From contig WRAZ01000020.1 in assembly GCA_009779925.1 (NCBI GenBank), positions 1-37,035 of the forward strand: 37,035 bases of DNA, written 5' to 3'. The notes beneath the pieces are model-generated. The model was not told where the DNA came from, did not search any database, and was given only the letters and a program-made list of their open reading frames with translations. Made by a program: the position numbers and the translations under genes. Source of the stretch: Chitinivibrionia bacterium (GTDB lineage: Bacteria > Fibrobacterota > Chitinivibrionia > Chitinivibrionales > Chitinivibrionaceae). Positions 14,147-23,504 of the stretch are shown here, one piece after another. The stretch's first letter is position 1, and the number at the start of each line of letters is the position of its first letter.

Positions 14147-15532
14147 ATGTTTTCGGACGACACAGAAGCAATAGCAAAATCGATTGTTGTAAAATTGATA
14201 AACAACGGCTTTGAAGCATACTTTGCGGGCGGTTTTGTGCGCGATATGCTTTTGGACTTCCCCGCAGGCGCGTCTCCCGACATAGATATTGCTACTTCAG
14301 CACATCCGAAAGACATTATAAATCTGTTTGACAACACAAAAGAGGTCGGTGTTTCGTTCGGAGTTGTCTTGGTCATAAAACACGGACTTGCCTTTGATGT
14401 TGCGACTTTTAGAAGCGACGGGCAATATATCGACGGTCGCCGCCCCGAAGAAATCTCGTTCGCCACCTCCCGCGAAGACGCATTTCGCCGCGATTTTACC
14501 ATAAACGGAATGTTTTACAATCCCGTATCAAAAACGATTATCGATTTTGTCGGCGGAAAGGTAGATTTGCAAAAAAGAATAATTCGCACGATAGGCGAAC
14601 CGCTCGACAGATTTAATGAAGATTACCTGCGGCTTTTGCGAGCAATAAGATTTTCGGCGCGCTTCGGTTTTCAAATCGAAGAAAACACCTTTTCGGCAAT
14701 AAAAACACTCGCCAGAAACATCTCAAAAATTTCCGCCGAAAGAATTTGTAAAGAACTGACGCTTTCCTTCTGCGCCGCACCCGCTAAAACCCTCCGAATA
14801 CTCGACGAGACAGGACTTTTAGAGCATATTTTACCCGAAATCTGCAGAATGAAAGGGGTCGAACAGCCGCCCGAATATCACCCTGAAGGCGATTGTTTCG
14901 AGCATACAATGCTTGCAATGGAATACTTGGAAGACCTGATAAACCGATACATCGCCGATAAAAACACTCTCAGAGCCGACCAAACAGAAGTCCTGCAAGA
15001 CCGCCACAAACGCAGTGTTCTGGTATGGAGTACTCTTCTTCACGACATCGGAAAACCCGACACTAAAACCATTGAAGACAGAATAAGATTTAACCGCCAC
15101 GACGAAAAAAGCGCGGACATAACTTATGAAATCGCCCGACGTTTAAAAATGTCGTCCGCCGAAACAAAAGATATTGGCGCCTGCATTCGCAATCACATGA
15201 AATTTATGTTCGTGCAAAAAATGAAAAAAAGCAAGCTCAACACATTTTTGGCTCGCGAAACTATAGACATCGAAATAATTCTGCACGAAGCCGACTGTTT
15301 TTCAAGCCACGGAATGATGGACAACGCCGAATTTCTGCTGAAAAAAATCGAAGAAATCCCTCCCGAAGAGATAAAACCTCTCCCGCTTGTAAAAGGCGAC
15401 GATTTATTGGCAATGGGCTTTACTCAAGGCAAAATTTTAGGAGATTTGCTCAAAGAAATCTACGAAAATCAAATGGACGGACTACTCGATACCAAAGAAC
15501 AAGCGCTTGATTTTGCAAAAAATCGACTTTGA
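14147..15532 (+). CDS. cca: CCA tRNA nucleotidyltransferase with HD domain
   Basis: A 461-residue class II nucleotidyltransferase that builds or repairs the 3' CCA end of tRNAs. The head has GGFVRD at residues 28-33 and the metal-binding DIDIATSA at 45-52, then FRRDFTINGMFYNP near residue 123 and the RFSARFGF neck. A C-terminal HD phosphohydrolase domain shows LLHDIGKP near residues 295-302 and RNHMKF downstream, as in many bacterial CCA enzymes. A related poly(A) polymerase role cannot be fully excluded. ATG start with AAGGA eight bases upstream. It is the first plus-strand gene after a long minus-strand block. Confidence 0.93.
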   Translation: MFSDDTEAIAKSIVVKLINNGFEAYFAGGFVRDMLLDFPAGASPDIDIATSAHPKDIINLFDNTKEVGVSFGVVLVIKHGLAFDVATFRSDGQYIDGRRPEEISFATSREDAFRRDFTINGMFYNPVSKTIIDFVGGKVDLQKRIIRTIGEPLDRFNEDYLRLLRAIRFSARFGFQIEENTFSAIKTLARNISKISAERICKELTLSFCAAPAKTLRILDETGLLEHILPEICRMKGVEQPPEYHPEGDCFEHTMLAMEYLEDLINRYIADKNTLRADQTEVLQDRHKRSVLVWSTLLHDIGKPDTKTIEDRIRFNRHDEKSADITYEIARRLKMSSAETKDIGACIRNHMKFMFVQKMKKSKLNTFLARETIDIEIILHEADCFSSHGMMDNAEFLLKKIEEIPPEEIKPLPLVKGDDLLAMGFTQGKILGDLLKEIYENQMDGLLDTKEQALDFAKNRL

Positions 15533-15558
15533 TAATATAAAATCGACATTTATAAGTA

Positions 15559-15577
15559 TGCAAAATATTATATTACC
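15559..15577 (+). promoter_or_regulatory. Promoter-like AT motif upstream of the zinc-ribbon gene
   Basis: Reads TGCAAAATATTATATTACC on the plus strand, ending 38 bases before the ATG at 15616. It is one of the few plus-strand members of the recurring motif class, so the orientation follows the gene and not the replicon. Confidence 0.45.
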
Positions 15578-15615
15578 ATCAAAATAATGAAATAATTAAG
15601 GAGCTTTGCCATATT

Positions 15616-16062
15616 ATGGAAGAAAGAAAAATAAGAAGCGTAAGACATCTTGAAAAAAACTGCGATAATTGCGGGTCAAAATTCAATGTTATGGAAGAGT
15701 CGCACCCAACAACAGAAAAAGGTGAAATAAGATGCTCTAATTGCGGCTTCAAAATACACGAATGGAACGGCGGACGTATATGTTATTTAAGACAGCTTGC
15801 AGGACCGACAAAGCAAAATTACAAAATATTTGAATTCAAAAAAGAATGTGAAACCTGCGGAGCGACATACAGCATTTCCCAAAAGCATTCCACGTCAAGA
15901 GACGGCGGCAAGTTAGAATGCGAATTTTGCAACACAATTATTCACGAATGGAAAAGCGGCAACCAATGCGAAATGAAAAAACTGAGCAAGCCGACAAAGG
16001 ACTACAAAACACCTAAAGACGAAGACACTGAAGATGTTTTCGGCGAACTCAATGCTTATTGA
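15616..16062 (+). CDS. Tandem zinc-ribbon protein, function unknown
   Basis: A 148-residue protein built from two copies of a roughly 60-residue unit. Unit 1 has CDNCGSKF then RCSNCGFKIHEWNGGR; unit 2 has CETCGATY then ECEFCNTIIHEWKSGN. Each pair of CxxC motifs should bind one zinc ion. The HEW-x-(S/G)G ending is conserved in both units. The tail is acidic and lysine rich. Similar small zinc-ribbon proteins exist, but I know of no assigned function; nucleic acid or protein binding are both possible. ATG behind AAGGAGCTTTGCCATATT, with its own promoter-like motif, and followed by a terminator shared with metH. Confidence 0.75.
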   Translation: MEERKIRSVRHLEKNCDNCGSKFNVMEESHPTTEKGEIRCSNCGFKIHEWNGGRICYLRQLAGPTKQNYKIFEFKKECETCGATYSISQKHSTSRDGGKLECEFCNTIIHEWKSGNQCEMKKLSKPTKDYKTPKDEDTEDVFGELNAY

Positions 16063-16090
16063 TTGTCCGCAAAATTCTACTAAGCGATAA

Positions 16091-16123
16091 AAAAAAGGAT
16101 GAACATTTCGTTCATCCTTTTTT
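16091..16123. terminator. Bidirectional Rho-independent terminator
   Basis: Stem AAAGGATGAAC / GTTCATCCTTT (11 bp, loop ATTTC), with A residues before and T residues after. It serves the plus-strand zinc-ribbon gene ending at 16062 and, read on the other strand, metH ending at 16144. Confidence 0.9.
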
Positions 16124-16143
16124 CTTTTTTTTCTTTGTAAAAA

Positions 16144-18933
16144 TTATCCCCTATTCTTCCGTGCTTCTTCCAGCGATACTTTTTCGCTTTGTCTGCCTTC
16201 GCGTTCGGTTCTTAATCTTTCGTAATTCGCGTTTATTTCGTCGAGATATTTGTTTTTCTCCGCGCCCAGAAGTTTTTTCGCAACCCCCGGGATAAGCGAG
16301 GCGTCGCCTACTTGGATTACGCCGAACTCATATTCGGGCGCGATTTTTACAGCCGTGTGAATAGTTGACGTTGTCGCTCCGCCCAAGACAAGCGGGATTT
16401 TCATACCGCGCTCGTTCATTTTTTTCGCGATAGTCGTCATTTCTTCGAGAGACGGGGTTATCAAGCCCGAAAGCCCTATCATATCTACTTTTTCGGATTG
16501 CGCTCTGTCTAAAATATCCTCGCAGGACACCATAACGCCCATATCTATGACCTCGTAATTGTTGCATTGCAAAACTATCGCGACAATATTTTTTCCGATG
16601 TCGTGAACGTCGCCTTTTACTGTTGCCAAGAGAATTCTTCCGCTTGACGAGGCGGCGCCTTTTTTCTCCGCTTCGATTTGGGGCTGCAAAACGCCGACGG
16701 CTTTTTTCATTACCCGCGCGCTCTTTACAACCTGCGGCAAAAACATTTTTCCGCTACCAAAAAGTTCGCCGACTTTATTCATTCCGTCCATCAGCGGACC
16801 TTCGATAATTGATACCGCGCTCTCAAACTCCTTTTGAATTTCGACGATGTCTTCTTCGATAAAATCCGTAATTCCGCTTACAAGCGAATGCGCGAGACGT
16901 TCTGCAACAGGCAAATTTCGCCATTGCGCGGTTTTTGTTTCTTTTACGTTGTCGTTCTTTAAAGTTTGCGCAAAATCCAGCAAATTCTGCGCCGCGTCAT
17001 CGTTTTTGTCGAAAAGCAAATCTTCAATTTTTTCTCTGAGTTCGACGTCGATTTCGTCGTAGCTTGGGATAACGCCCGCGTTCACTATTCCCATATCCAT
17101 TCCCGCTTTTACGGCGTAATAGAGGAAAACCGAGTGAATTGCCTCGCGCAGTTGATTGTTTCCGCGAAAAGAAAAAGATACGTTGCTTACGCCGCCAGAA
17201 ATATGCGCTTTCGGCATTCTTTTGCGGATTTCCGCCGTCGCTTCAATAAAATCAATCGCGTATTTTCGGTGTTCGTCAAGCCCTGTTCCAACGGCAAAGA
17301 TGTTCGGGTCAAAAATTATGTCTTCTTCGTTAAAGCCGATGTTTTTAAGAATGTTGTAAGAACGCTCGCAGATTTCTATTTTGCGCGCCTTTGTGTCCGC
17401 CTGACCTTTTTCGTCAAACGCCATAACTACAACCGCGGCGCCCATACGCATTATTTTTTTTGCGTGTTCGACAAATTTTTCTTCGCCTTCTTTAAGCGAA
17501 ATTGAGTTGACGACCGTTTTTCCGCCGCTACATTTAAGCCCCGCCTCAATGACTTCCCATTTGGAACTGTCTATCATTACGGGAACGCTGTTTACTGCGG
17601 GGTCGCTTGCGAAATAATTCAGCACGGTTTTCATTTCTTCTTCGGCGTCGAGCATTGCGTCGTCAAGGTTTACGTCGATTATTTGCGCGCCGTTTTCGAC
17701 TTGTTCGCGGGCGATTTTCAGCGCTTCTTCGTAGTTTTTCTCGCGAATTAAACGGGCGAATTTTGCGCTTCCCGCAACGTTTGTTCTTTCACCGATGTTT
17801 GTAAAAAGCAAATCTTTGCGCATTTCAAAAAGTTCGAGACCTGATAATAGCATATTTTGACAATCTGCATTTTGGGCGAAAGATGTTTCGCCCCTACGCG
17901 TATCGCCGTCTGTTTGTAGGGGCGAAACATCTTTCGCCCTAACATTTCTCGGTTTGTATTTCTTCACACAATCCGCCACCGCTTTTATGTGCGCGGGGGT
18001 TGTTCCGCAACAGCCGCCGACAAAATTCACAAGTCCTTTTTTAGCCCAATTTTCGATAGTTTTCACCATTTCTTCGGGAGTTTCAACGTAGTTTCCGAGT
18101 TCGTCGGGAAGCCCTGCGTTTGGGTGGCACGAAATACCGCAGTTTGCGATTTTCGCCAATTCTTCTACATACGGCTCAAGCAAATCCGCGCCCAAAGAGC
18201 AATTAAGCCCGATAGAAATAGGATTTGCGTGCATAACGCTTGCATAAAACGCCGCAACGGTTTGCCCTGTCAAAAGTCTGCCCGAAGCGTCCGAAATCGT
18301 CGCCGAAATCATAATCGGAACATCGACGTTATGCTTTCTGTTGTATTCTTGCACGGCGTAAATTCCCGCTTTTGTATTGAGCGCGTCAAATTGAGTTTCG
18401 AGAATAATGCAGTCAACGCCGCCTTTAATAAGGTTTTCGACGGCGACATAAAATGTGTCCGCCAATTCGTCAAAACTAACGGCGCGAGCGGCGGGATTTT
18501 CGGCGTCGGGCGACATCGAAGCGGTTTTGCTTGTCGGTCCCACGCAACCCGAAACAAAGCGTGGAATTCCCGTCGCTTTTTCGATGTCGTCCGCGGCTTT
18601 TCGCGCGATTTTTGCCGCTTCGTAATTTAGAAGCGCGACTTTGTCCTCTAAGCCGTAATCCGCCTGAGAAACAGAGTTTGCGTTAAAAGAACAGGTATCG
18701 ACAATATCCGCTCCCGCTTCAAAATATCTTTTGTGCAATTCGTAAATTATATCGGGGCGGGTAATCGGTAAAACGTCGTTGTTGCCTTTGAGCGGTACTT
18801 TGCAATCCGCAAAAATTCCCTTGCTGTAATCGCTTTCGCTAAGATTGTACTTTTGAATTTCCGTTCCTGTCGCTCCGTCGAGGACGAGGATTTTTTCTTT
18901 CATTTTTTGACGTAATAAATCAAATCTATTCAT
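16144..18933 (-). CDS. metH: Cobalamin-dependent methionine synthase, without reactivation domain, carrying an in-frame palindromic insertion
   Basis: A 929-residue enzyme that transfers a methyl group from methyltetrahydrofolate to homocysteine through cobalamin. Residues 1-325 are the homocysteine domain with zinc ligands C245, C308 and C309 ([10 protein letters not shown]). Residues about 372-640 are the pterin domain ([16 protein letters not shown]). The cobalamin cap follows to about 755, then the cobalamin domain with DVHDIG at 775-780 (H777 as cobalt ligand). The protein ends in the linker after this domain, so the AdoMet-binding reactivation domain of E. coli MetH (1227 residues) is missing, as in some other bacteria. 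Residues about 332-354 are encoded by a palindromic repeat pair (17874-17939). ATG behind AAAAAGGAG, 32 bases after the HD-GYP gene, likely last in its operon. Confidence 0.96.
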   Translation of the reverse strand: MNRFDLLRQKMKEKILVLDGATGTEIQKYNLSESDYSKGIFADCKVPLKGNNDVLPITRPDIIYELHKRYFEAGADIVDTCSFNANSVSQADYGLEDKVALLNYEAAKIARKAADDIEKATGIPRFVSGCVGPTSKTASMSPDAENPAARAVSFDELADTFYVAVENLIKGGVDCIILETQFDALNTKAGIYAVQEYNRKHNVDVPIMISATISDASGRLLTGQTVAAFYASVMHANPISIGLNCSLGADLLEPYVEELAKIANCGISCHPNAGLPDELGNYVETPEEMVKTIENWAKKGLVNFVGGCCGTTPAHIKAVADCVKKYKPRNVRAKDVSPLQTDGDTRRGETSFAQNADCQNMLLSGLELFEMRKDLLFTNIGERTNVAGSAKFARLIREKNYEEALKIAREQVENGAQIIDVNLDDAMLDAEEEMKTVLNYFASDPAVNSVPVMIDSSKWEVIEAGLKCSGGKTVVNSISLKEGEEKFVEHAKKIMRMGAAVVVMAFDEKGQADTKARKIEICERSYNILKNIGFNEEDIIFDPNIFAVGTGLDEHRKYAIDFIEATAEIRKRMPKAHISGGVSNVSFSFRGNNQLREAIHSVFLYYAVKAGMDMGIVNAGVIPSYDEIDVELREKIEDLLFDKNDDAAQNLLDFAQTLKNDNVKETKTAQWRNLPVAERLAHSLVSGITDFIEEDIVEIQKEFESAVSIIEGPLMDGMNKVGELFGSGKMFLPQVVKSARVMKKAVGVLQPQIEAEKKGAASSSGRILLATVKGDVHDIGKNIVAIVLQCNNYEVIDMGVMVSCEDILDRAQSEKVDMIGLSGLITPSLEEMTTIAKKMNERGMKIPLVLGGATTSTIHTAVKIAPEYEFGVIQVGDASLIPGVAKKLLGAEKNKYLDEINANYERLRTEREGRQSEKVSLEEARKNRG
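17874..17939. repeat. 66-bp palindromic element inside metH
   Basis: Two 24-base arms, exact reverse complements of each other (17874-17897 and 17916-17939), enclose an 18-base spacer. Each arm is itself a smaller palindrome (GGGCGAAA-GATG-TTTCGCCC) and matches the 28-bp unit at 4098-4125 less four outer bases. The total of 66 bases is 22 codons, so the metH frame is kept. CATTT occurs just outside both ends (17868-17872 and 17943-17947), which could be a target duplication, though five bases is weak evidence. Confidence 0.88.
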
Positions 18934-18965
18934 TTTTTCTCCTTTTTTATTTCTTGTCGGTTTTA

Positions 18966-19634
18966 TTACTTACCCTCTGCGTGAAGCGCAAGGATAGCCT
19001 CAAATACTTCGGAAATATCGAGAAACAAATCGACCAAAATCGGGTCGAAATGCGTTCCACTGCCTTCCTTAATTATTTTTACCGCTTCTTCGTGCGGAAA
19101 CGCCTTTTTGTATGGTCGTTCAACAACAAGCGCGTCATAGACGTCCACAATCGCCATCAATCTGCCGAGCAAGGGAATATTTTCGCCTTTAAGCCCTCTG
19201 GGATAGCCGCTTCCGTCCCATTTTTCGTGGTGGTAGCCCGCAAAAATCCTCGCATATTCCAAACAAATCTGTCCGTTGGCGTCTTTTTGAATTTTTTCAA
19301 GGAATTTTTCACCTTCCAAGGCGTGAGTTTTAATCTGTTCAAATTCTTCCTCAGTCAGTTTGCCCGGTTTCAGTAAAACACAGTCCCTAACAGCGATTTT
19401 TCCGATGTCGTGCAATTGTGAAGACCTGAGCAACGTGGCTATATCCCCTTCCCACTTCGACGTTTCTTCGGAATAGATACCGCGCTCCTGCATTTCTAAA
19501 AACAGAATGCTTAAATAACGCTGTGTACGCTCAATATGTCCGCCTGTCACATCGTCGCGCAATTCAACCAATTCCGCCATTGCCTTAAGCAGTGAGTTGT
19601 GCACATCCACGGTAGCATCATTCTTTTCAGGCAT
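18966..19634 (-). CDS. Stand-alone HD-GYP domain protein, probable cyclic di-GMP phosphodiesterase
   Basis: A 222-residue protein that is almost entirely one HD-GYP domain. It shows HIERTQRYL, then [11 protein letters not shown] with the HD pair, [11 protein letters not shown], and the diagnostic [20 protein letters not shown] with DVYDAL and RPYK after it. HD-GYP enzymes hydrolyse cyclic di-GMP (some cGAMP) and bind two or three metals through these residues. There is no receiver or sensor domain, so control must come from partners, perhaps the upstream phosphatase. ATG behind AAAGGGGGG, 24 bases after the phosphatase gene and 32 before metH; operon membership is very likely. Confidence 0.92.
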   Translation of the reverse strand: MPEKNDATVDVHNSLLKAMAELVELRDDVTGGHIERTQRYLSILFLEMQERGIYSEETSKWEGDIATLLRSSQLHDIGKIAVRDCVLLKPGKLTEEEFEQIKTHALEGEKFLEKIQKDANGQICLEYARIFAGYHHEKWDGSGYPRGLKGENIPLLGRLMAIVDVYDALVVERPYKKAFPHEEAVKIIKEGSGTHFDPILVDLFLDISEVFEAILALHAEGK

Positions 19635-19658
19635 ATATCCCCCCTTTAAGTTGCGCTC

Positions 19659-21578
19659 TCATTTTCCCTTGTACCTAAGCGCAAGCATTGTAATGTCGTC
19701 CGCTTGTTCCGCGCCGTCTGCAAATTTATTTACATCGCTTTTAACAACCCCAATCAATTTTTTAAGCGGCAAATTAGTATTTTTATTTAAGAGCGAAATC
19801 AAACGCGCCTCGCCGAAAAACGCGCCTTCCGTGTTTTCCGCTTCCGTTACGCCGTCGGTATATAAAAACAATTCGTCGCCCGCCTGCATTACAACTTCTT
19901 CCTGAATATACGACGTATTCTGCATTCCCGCAAGCACAAAGCCGCCCTTTTTTCTGAGGTAGTCGTATTTGCCGTCGCTGAACAAAATCGGCGGATTATG
20001 TCCCGCGTTCACAAATGTTAATTTTCCGTCGGATATGTCAAGATAGCCCATAAACGCCGTAACAAACATACTCGCCTCGTTGTTTTCGCAGAGCAGATTA
20101 TTCACAAATTCAAATACCTCTTTCGGTGATTTGCCTGCCTGCGCGTTGTTTTTTATGAGTATTCTGGCGACCATCATAAACAGCGCCGACGGAATGCCCT
20201 TGCCCGATACGTCCGCAATAATCACCGCAAGCGTTTTCGGAGAAACCCAGAAGAAATCATAAAAATCTCCGCTGACTTCTTTTGCAGGCAACATATCGGC
20301 GTAAATATCGAAATCCGTGCGATTTGGAAAAGGAGTAGAAACACGCGGCAACACGCTTGTTTGGATTTGCGTTGCAATGCTTAATTCCGCGCCCAGCCGC
20401 TCTTTTTCCGCCTGTTCTCTTGCGTTTTGTTCTATTGACGCTTTCAGTTCGACCGTCATTTTATTGAAAGTCGCCGCAAACATTCCCAATTCGTCTTTGG
20501 AAGCGATTTCTACTTTTTTATCCAGATTTCCGCTACCCAATTCCGCAACTTCCGAAACCAAATACTTAATCGGTTTATTCACCAAAATCGAAATTAACCA
20601 ATACACGCAAAGCAGCATTAAAATCACCAATATCACCGTTATTATTATAAATATTGTCGTTCGCGCTTCCACTTCGGCAAAAATTTCTTTTGCGGGAACC
20701 AGTATCGACAAAAGCCAACCGTTGTCCATAACGCGGTTGAAGGTCATAAATTTTGTCCCGTCCAATTCAAAGTAATCGGCGTTTATATCCCAAGAAAGGT
20801 CGCTTAACGCTTCTCCCGTGCCGTCCTTTGTAAGAGTGTTGGATATAATCAAATCTTTTTCGGGGGCGGACAATATTGCAAAACTTCCTTTGGAGGGCTT
20901 TATTTCCGTCAATTTTTCAATTATTTCGCTGATTTTCCAGTCAACCGTCGATAAAGCGATAAGATTGCCGTCTTCGTCAAACACGCCAGCGCCCGCCGTA
21001 GTCATAAGGGAATACGTTCCCGAATCGTCAATATACGGACGAGTCCAAACGACCTTGTTCGGTCTGTCCAAAAGGCGCGAAATTTCGATATACCAACCCG
21101 ATTTCAAATAATCATATTGAGTTTCAACGTAAGCAAAATCTTCCATTTTAACATCGCCGTTCTCTGCGATAAACGCATAAACGCCCGCCTGTCTTATTCT
21201 CGGATTAAAACGATACGGCGCAAAATAAAAGCCTACTCCCGCGGCAACATCGGTATTTCTCATAATCTGATACGTTAATTCCTCGCCAAGTTCCCTTGAC
21301 TGATTCTTCAACGTTGTTCGCGCGACCGACGCCGAAAACATCGCCGCCTGTCCAATCTGAGCGATTACTTTGTTTACCGTCTCAGTTTCCAGTTCGATTT
21401 CCTTTCTGACGTTTTCTAAACGTATGCGCTTATAATCGGATATGGAAAAAAACGAATAAAAAGCGAACGCCGAAGACGAAACAAAGAAAAAACCGAAAAC
21501 AATCAAAAGAATTTTAGTCCTTACGGATATAAATCCTTTTTCCTTAGAATATGCACTTTTTTTTAAATTTACAGACAT
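19659..21578 (-). CDS. Sensor PP2C (SpoIIE/RsbU-type) serine phosphatase, paralogue 1
   Basis: A 639-residue inner-membrane sensor phosphatase. TM1 is at about 22-45; a periplasmic dCache-like sensor spans about 46-300 ([28 protein letters not shown]); TM2 is at about 308-334; HAMP to about 390; then a short coiled coil; the PP2C domain runs from about 405 to the end. Metal-binding motifs are [17 protein letters not shown] (D456), [15 protein letters not shown] and ADDITM. Such enzymes dephosphorylate STAS-type anti-sigma antagonists in partner switching. A STAS gene lies 16 bases upstream and is the natural substrate candidate. It is clearly paralogous to 23505-25442, collinear over the full length, differing mainly at the N-terminus. 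Confidence 0.93.
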   Translation of the reverse strand: MSVNLKKSAYSKEKGFISVRTKILLIVFGFFFVSSSAFAFYSFFSISDYKRIRLENVRKEIELETETVNKVIAQIGQAAMFSASVARTTLKNQSRELGEELTYQIMRNTDVAAGVGFYFAPYRFNPRIRQAGVYAFIAENGDVKMEDFAYVETQYDYLKSGWYIEISRLLDRPNKVVWTRPYIDDSGTYSLMTTAGAGVFDEDGNLIALSTVDWKISEIIEKLTEIKPSKGSFAILSAPEKDLIISNTLTKDGTGEALSDLSWDINADYFELDGTKFMTFNRVMDNGWLLSILVPAKEIFAEVEARTTIFIIITVILVILMLLCVYWLISILVNKPIKYLVSEVAELGSGNLDKKVEIASKDELGMFAATFNKMTVELKASIEQNAREQAEKERLGAELSIATQIQTSVLPRVSTPFPNRTDFDIYADMLPAKEVSGDFYDFFWVSPKTLAVIIADVSGKGIPSALFMMVARILIKNNAQAGKSPKEVFEFVNNLLCENNEASMFVTAFMGYLDISDGKLTFVNAGHNPPILFSDGKYDYLRKKGGFVLAGMQNTSYIQEEVVMQAGDELFLYTDGVTEAENTEGAFFGEARLISLLNKNTNLPLKKLIGVVKSDVNKFADGAEQADDITMLALRYKGK

Positions 21579-21594
21579 TGCAACCTCCTACGCC

Positions 21595-21918
21595 TTAAAT
21601 TATGTTCAAAATATCGGAAAATCCCGTCATATCAAATATTTCCTTGATTTCCGCGCTAACGTTAACGAGCGTCATTTCAACGCCTTTCGCCTTGGCGGTT
21701 TTTTCACCCAAAAGCAATATCCTGAGTCCCGCGGAAGATAATACTTTAATTTTTTTAAAGTCCAATTCCACGCGTCTCAAATCGCCGCCCTCCGAAATTT
21801 TATCAAAAGACGGAAGCAAAACGTTCCAAAGCGACGGCGAAGTATTGGCGTCCAACCTGCCTTCCATAGCAAAAACTATTTTCTCGCCGACTACTGTCGT
21901 GTTGATAATGATACTCAT
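21595..21918 (-). CDS. STAS domain anti-sigma factor antagonist
   Basis: A 107-residue single STAS domain of the SpoIIAA/RsbV type. It has the opening strand with VFAMEGRLDANTSPSL and the phosphorylation loop KVLSSAGLRILLLG, where one of the two serines should be the phosphorylated residue, followed by a helical C-terminus with EIFDMTGF. In partner switching the kinase phosphorylates this serine and a PP2C enzyme removes the phosphate. The phosphatase gene follows after 16 bases. No kinase of the RsbW type is present in the window. ATG behind AAAGGAG; the ribosome-binding site can pair with TTCCTTT just upstream in a 6-bp stem. Confidence 0.92.
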   Translation of the reverse strand: MSIIINTTVVGEKIVFAMEGRLDANTSPSLWNVLLPSFDKISEGGDLRRVELDFKKIKVLSSAGLRILLLGEKTAKAKGVEMTLVNVSAEIKEIFDMTGFSDILNII

Positions 21919-21956
21919 TAAATTGCTCCTTTAAAAGGAATTCCATAATTTTCCCC

Positions 21957-21975
21957 GTATAAAATACTATATTGC
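21957..21975 (-). promoter_or_regulatory. Promoter-like AT motif upstream of the STAS-phosphatase-HD-GYP-metH operon
   Basis: Minus strand reads GCAATATAGTATTTTATAC, ending 38 bases before the STAS start codon. The core is the same as the site before DUF4160. It overlaps the end of the ahcY terminator region. Confidence 0.5.
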
Positions 21976-21978
21976 ACA

Positions 21979-22010
21979 AACAAAAAGGGCAACCCGAAAG
22001 TCGCCCTTGT
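21979..22010 (-). terminator. Rho-independent terminator of ahcY
   Basis: On the minus strand AAGGGCGAC and GTTGCCCTT form a 9-bp stem with one G-T pair and a 6-base loop, followed by TTTGTTTG. It begins about 27 bases after the ahcY stop codon and separates the two methyl-cycle operons. Confidence 0.8.
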
Positions 22011-22035
22011 AAATTTTGTGCAAAGCACAAAAAAA

Positions 22036-23460
22036 TCAATATCTGTAATGCTCAGGTTTGTAAGGACCGCTCTTGCTTATTCCCAAATATTTCGCTTGTT
22101 TGTCGGTTAGCGTGGTGAGTTTCACGCCGATTTTTGCCAAATGCAAGCGCGCTACTTCTTCGTCGAGTTCTTTGCTCAAACGATATACGCCCGGTTTGTA
22201 TGTGTCTTTGTTTTTCCACAGGTCAAGCTGAGCGAGCGTTTGGTTTGTGAAAGAGTTCGACATAACAAACGACGGGTGTCCTGTTGCGCAACCCAAATTT
22301 ACCAAGCGACCTTCGGCAAGCAAATAAATTTCGTGTCCGTCGGGGAAAACGTATTTATCAACCTGCGGCTTAATGTTTACTTTTTTAATTCCGTTGAATT
22401 GCTCCAATTTAACGACCTCAATCTCGTTGTCGAAGTGTCCGATGTTGCAGACAATCGCTTGGTCTTTCATTTTTGCCATGTGCTCAACGGTGATAATATC
22501 GCAGTTTCCTGTGGTTGTCACGTAAATGTCCGCCATACCGAGAGTGTCTTCAACAGTTGCCACTTGGAAACCTTCCATCGACGCTTGCAATGCGCAAATC
22601 GGGTCGATTTCGGTGATAATTACGCGCGCACCCAAGCCCAAAAGCGACTTTGCACTGCCTTTACCAACGTCGCCGTAGCCGCAAACAACCGCTACTTTTC
22701 CTGCAATCATAACGTCGGTGGCTCTTTTTATGCCGTCCACCAAGCTTTCGCGGCAACCGTAAAGGTTATCGAATTTCGATTTTGTGACCGAATCGTTTAC
22801 GTTTATCGCAGGAACAAGCAATTTGCCTTTGTCAAACATTTCGTATAATCTGTGAACGCCCGTCGTGGTCTCTTCGCTGACGCCTTTAAGTTCGGCAACA
22901 ACGTTATGCCAATGGTTCGGATTTTTCGCAAAAACTTCTTTAAGAAGCGCTTTAATTATGCTTTCTTCGTGGCTGTCAGACGGACTGTCCACCCAAGAAC
23001 GGTCGCCGTTTTCGAGTTCGTAGCCTTTGTGAATGAGCAAAGTTGCGTCGCCGCCGTCGTCAACTATCATTTGCGGACCTTTGCCGTTGGGGAACGAAAG
23101 CGCTTTAAATGTGCAATCCCAGTATTCTTCCAAAGTTTCGCCTTTCCACGCAAATACGGGTGTTCCCGTTTTAGCTATTGCGGCGGCGGCGTGGTCTTGG
23201 GTTGAGAAAATATTACAAGAACACCAACGAACGTCCGCGCCAAGTTTTTTCAGCGTTTCAATAAGCACTGCCGTTTGGATGGTCATGTGCAAACTTCCCA
23301 TAATTCTAACGCCTTTAAGCGGCTGTTCTTTGCCGTATTTTTCGCGAGCCGCCATCAATCCCGGCATTTCGTGCTCTGCTACGTCAAGTTCTTTTCTGCC
23401 CCAATCCGCAAGTCCCATATCGGCAACTTTGTAAGGCTCTTCATTCCACAAATCAAACAT
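22036..23460 (-). CDS. ahcY: S-adenosylhomocysteine hydrolase
   Basis: A 474-residue NAD-dependent enzyme that splits S-adenosylhomocysteine into adenosine and homocysteine, the substrate of MetH. Signatures are [16 protein letters not shown] near residues 55-70, [13 protein letters not shown] at 258-270 for NAD binding, [24 protein letters not shown] and the C-terminal [10 protein letters not shown] segment near 145-185 corresponds to the insertion common in bacterial forms. The start at 23460 is chosen because AAAAGGAGATTTT precedes it and the family begins there; an upstream in-frame codon exists. It follows phosphatase paralogue 2 by 44 bases and ends at a terminator. Confidence 0.96.
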   Translation of the reverse strand: MFDLWNEEPYKVADMGLADWGRKELDVAEHEMPGLMAAREKYGKEQPLKGVRIMGSLHMTIQTAVLIETLKKLGADVRWCSCNIFSTQDHAAAAIAKTGTPVFAWKGETLEEYWDCTFKALSFPNGKGPQMIVDDGGDATLLIHKGYELENGDRSWVDSPSDSHEESIIKALLKEVFAKNPNHWHNVVAELKGVSEETTTGVHRLYEMFDKGKLLVPAINVNDSVTKSKFDNLYGCRESLVDGIKRATDVMIAGKVAVVCGYGDVGKGSAKSLLGLGARVIITEIDPICALQASMEGFQVATVEDTLGMADIYVTTTGNCDIITVEHMAKMKDQAIVCNIGHFDNEIEVVKLEQFNGIKKVNIKPQVDKYVFPDGHEIYLLAEGRLVNLGCATGHPSFVMSNSFTNQTLAQLDLWKNKDTYKPGVYRLSKELDEEVARLHLAKIGVKLTTLTDKQAKYLGISKSGPYKPEHYRY

Positions 23461-23504
23461 AAAATCTCCTTTTATTTTGTTAAAAACCAATTTTTTCCCA
23501 ATTT

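Noticed and set aside
14130-14147. CsrA site at the cca start (ACAAGGAT)
   Set aside because: The short sequence matches part of the consensus, but no stem-loop presents it, and AAGGA here is an ordinary ribosome-binding site.
21919-22035. SAM- or SAH-sensing riboswitch for the metH or ahcY operon
   Set aside because: The leaders of both operons (about 40-60 bases before the first gene) are too short, and I see no known aptamer pattern; control would have to act through the promoters or proteins.
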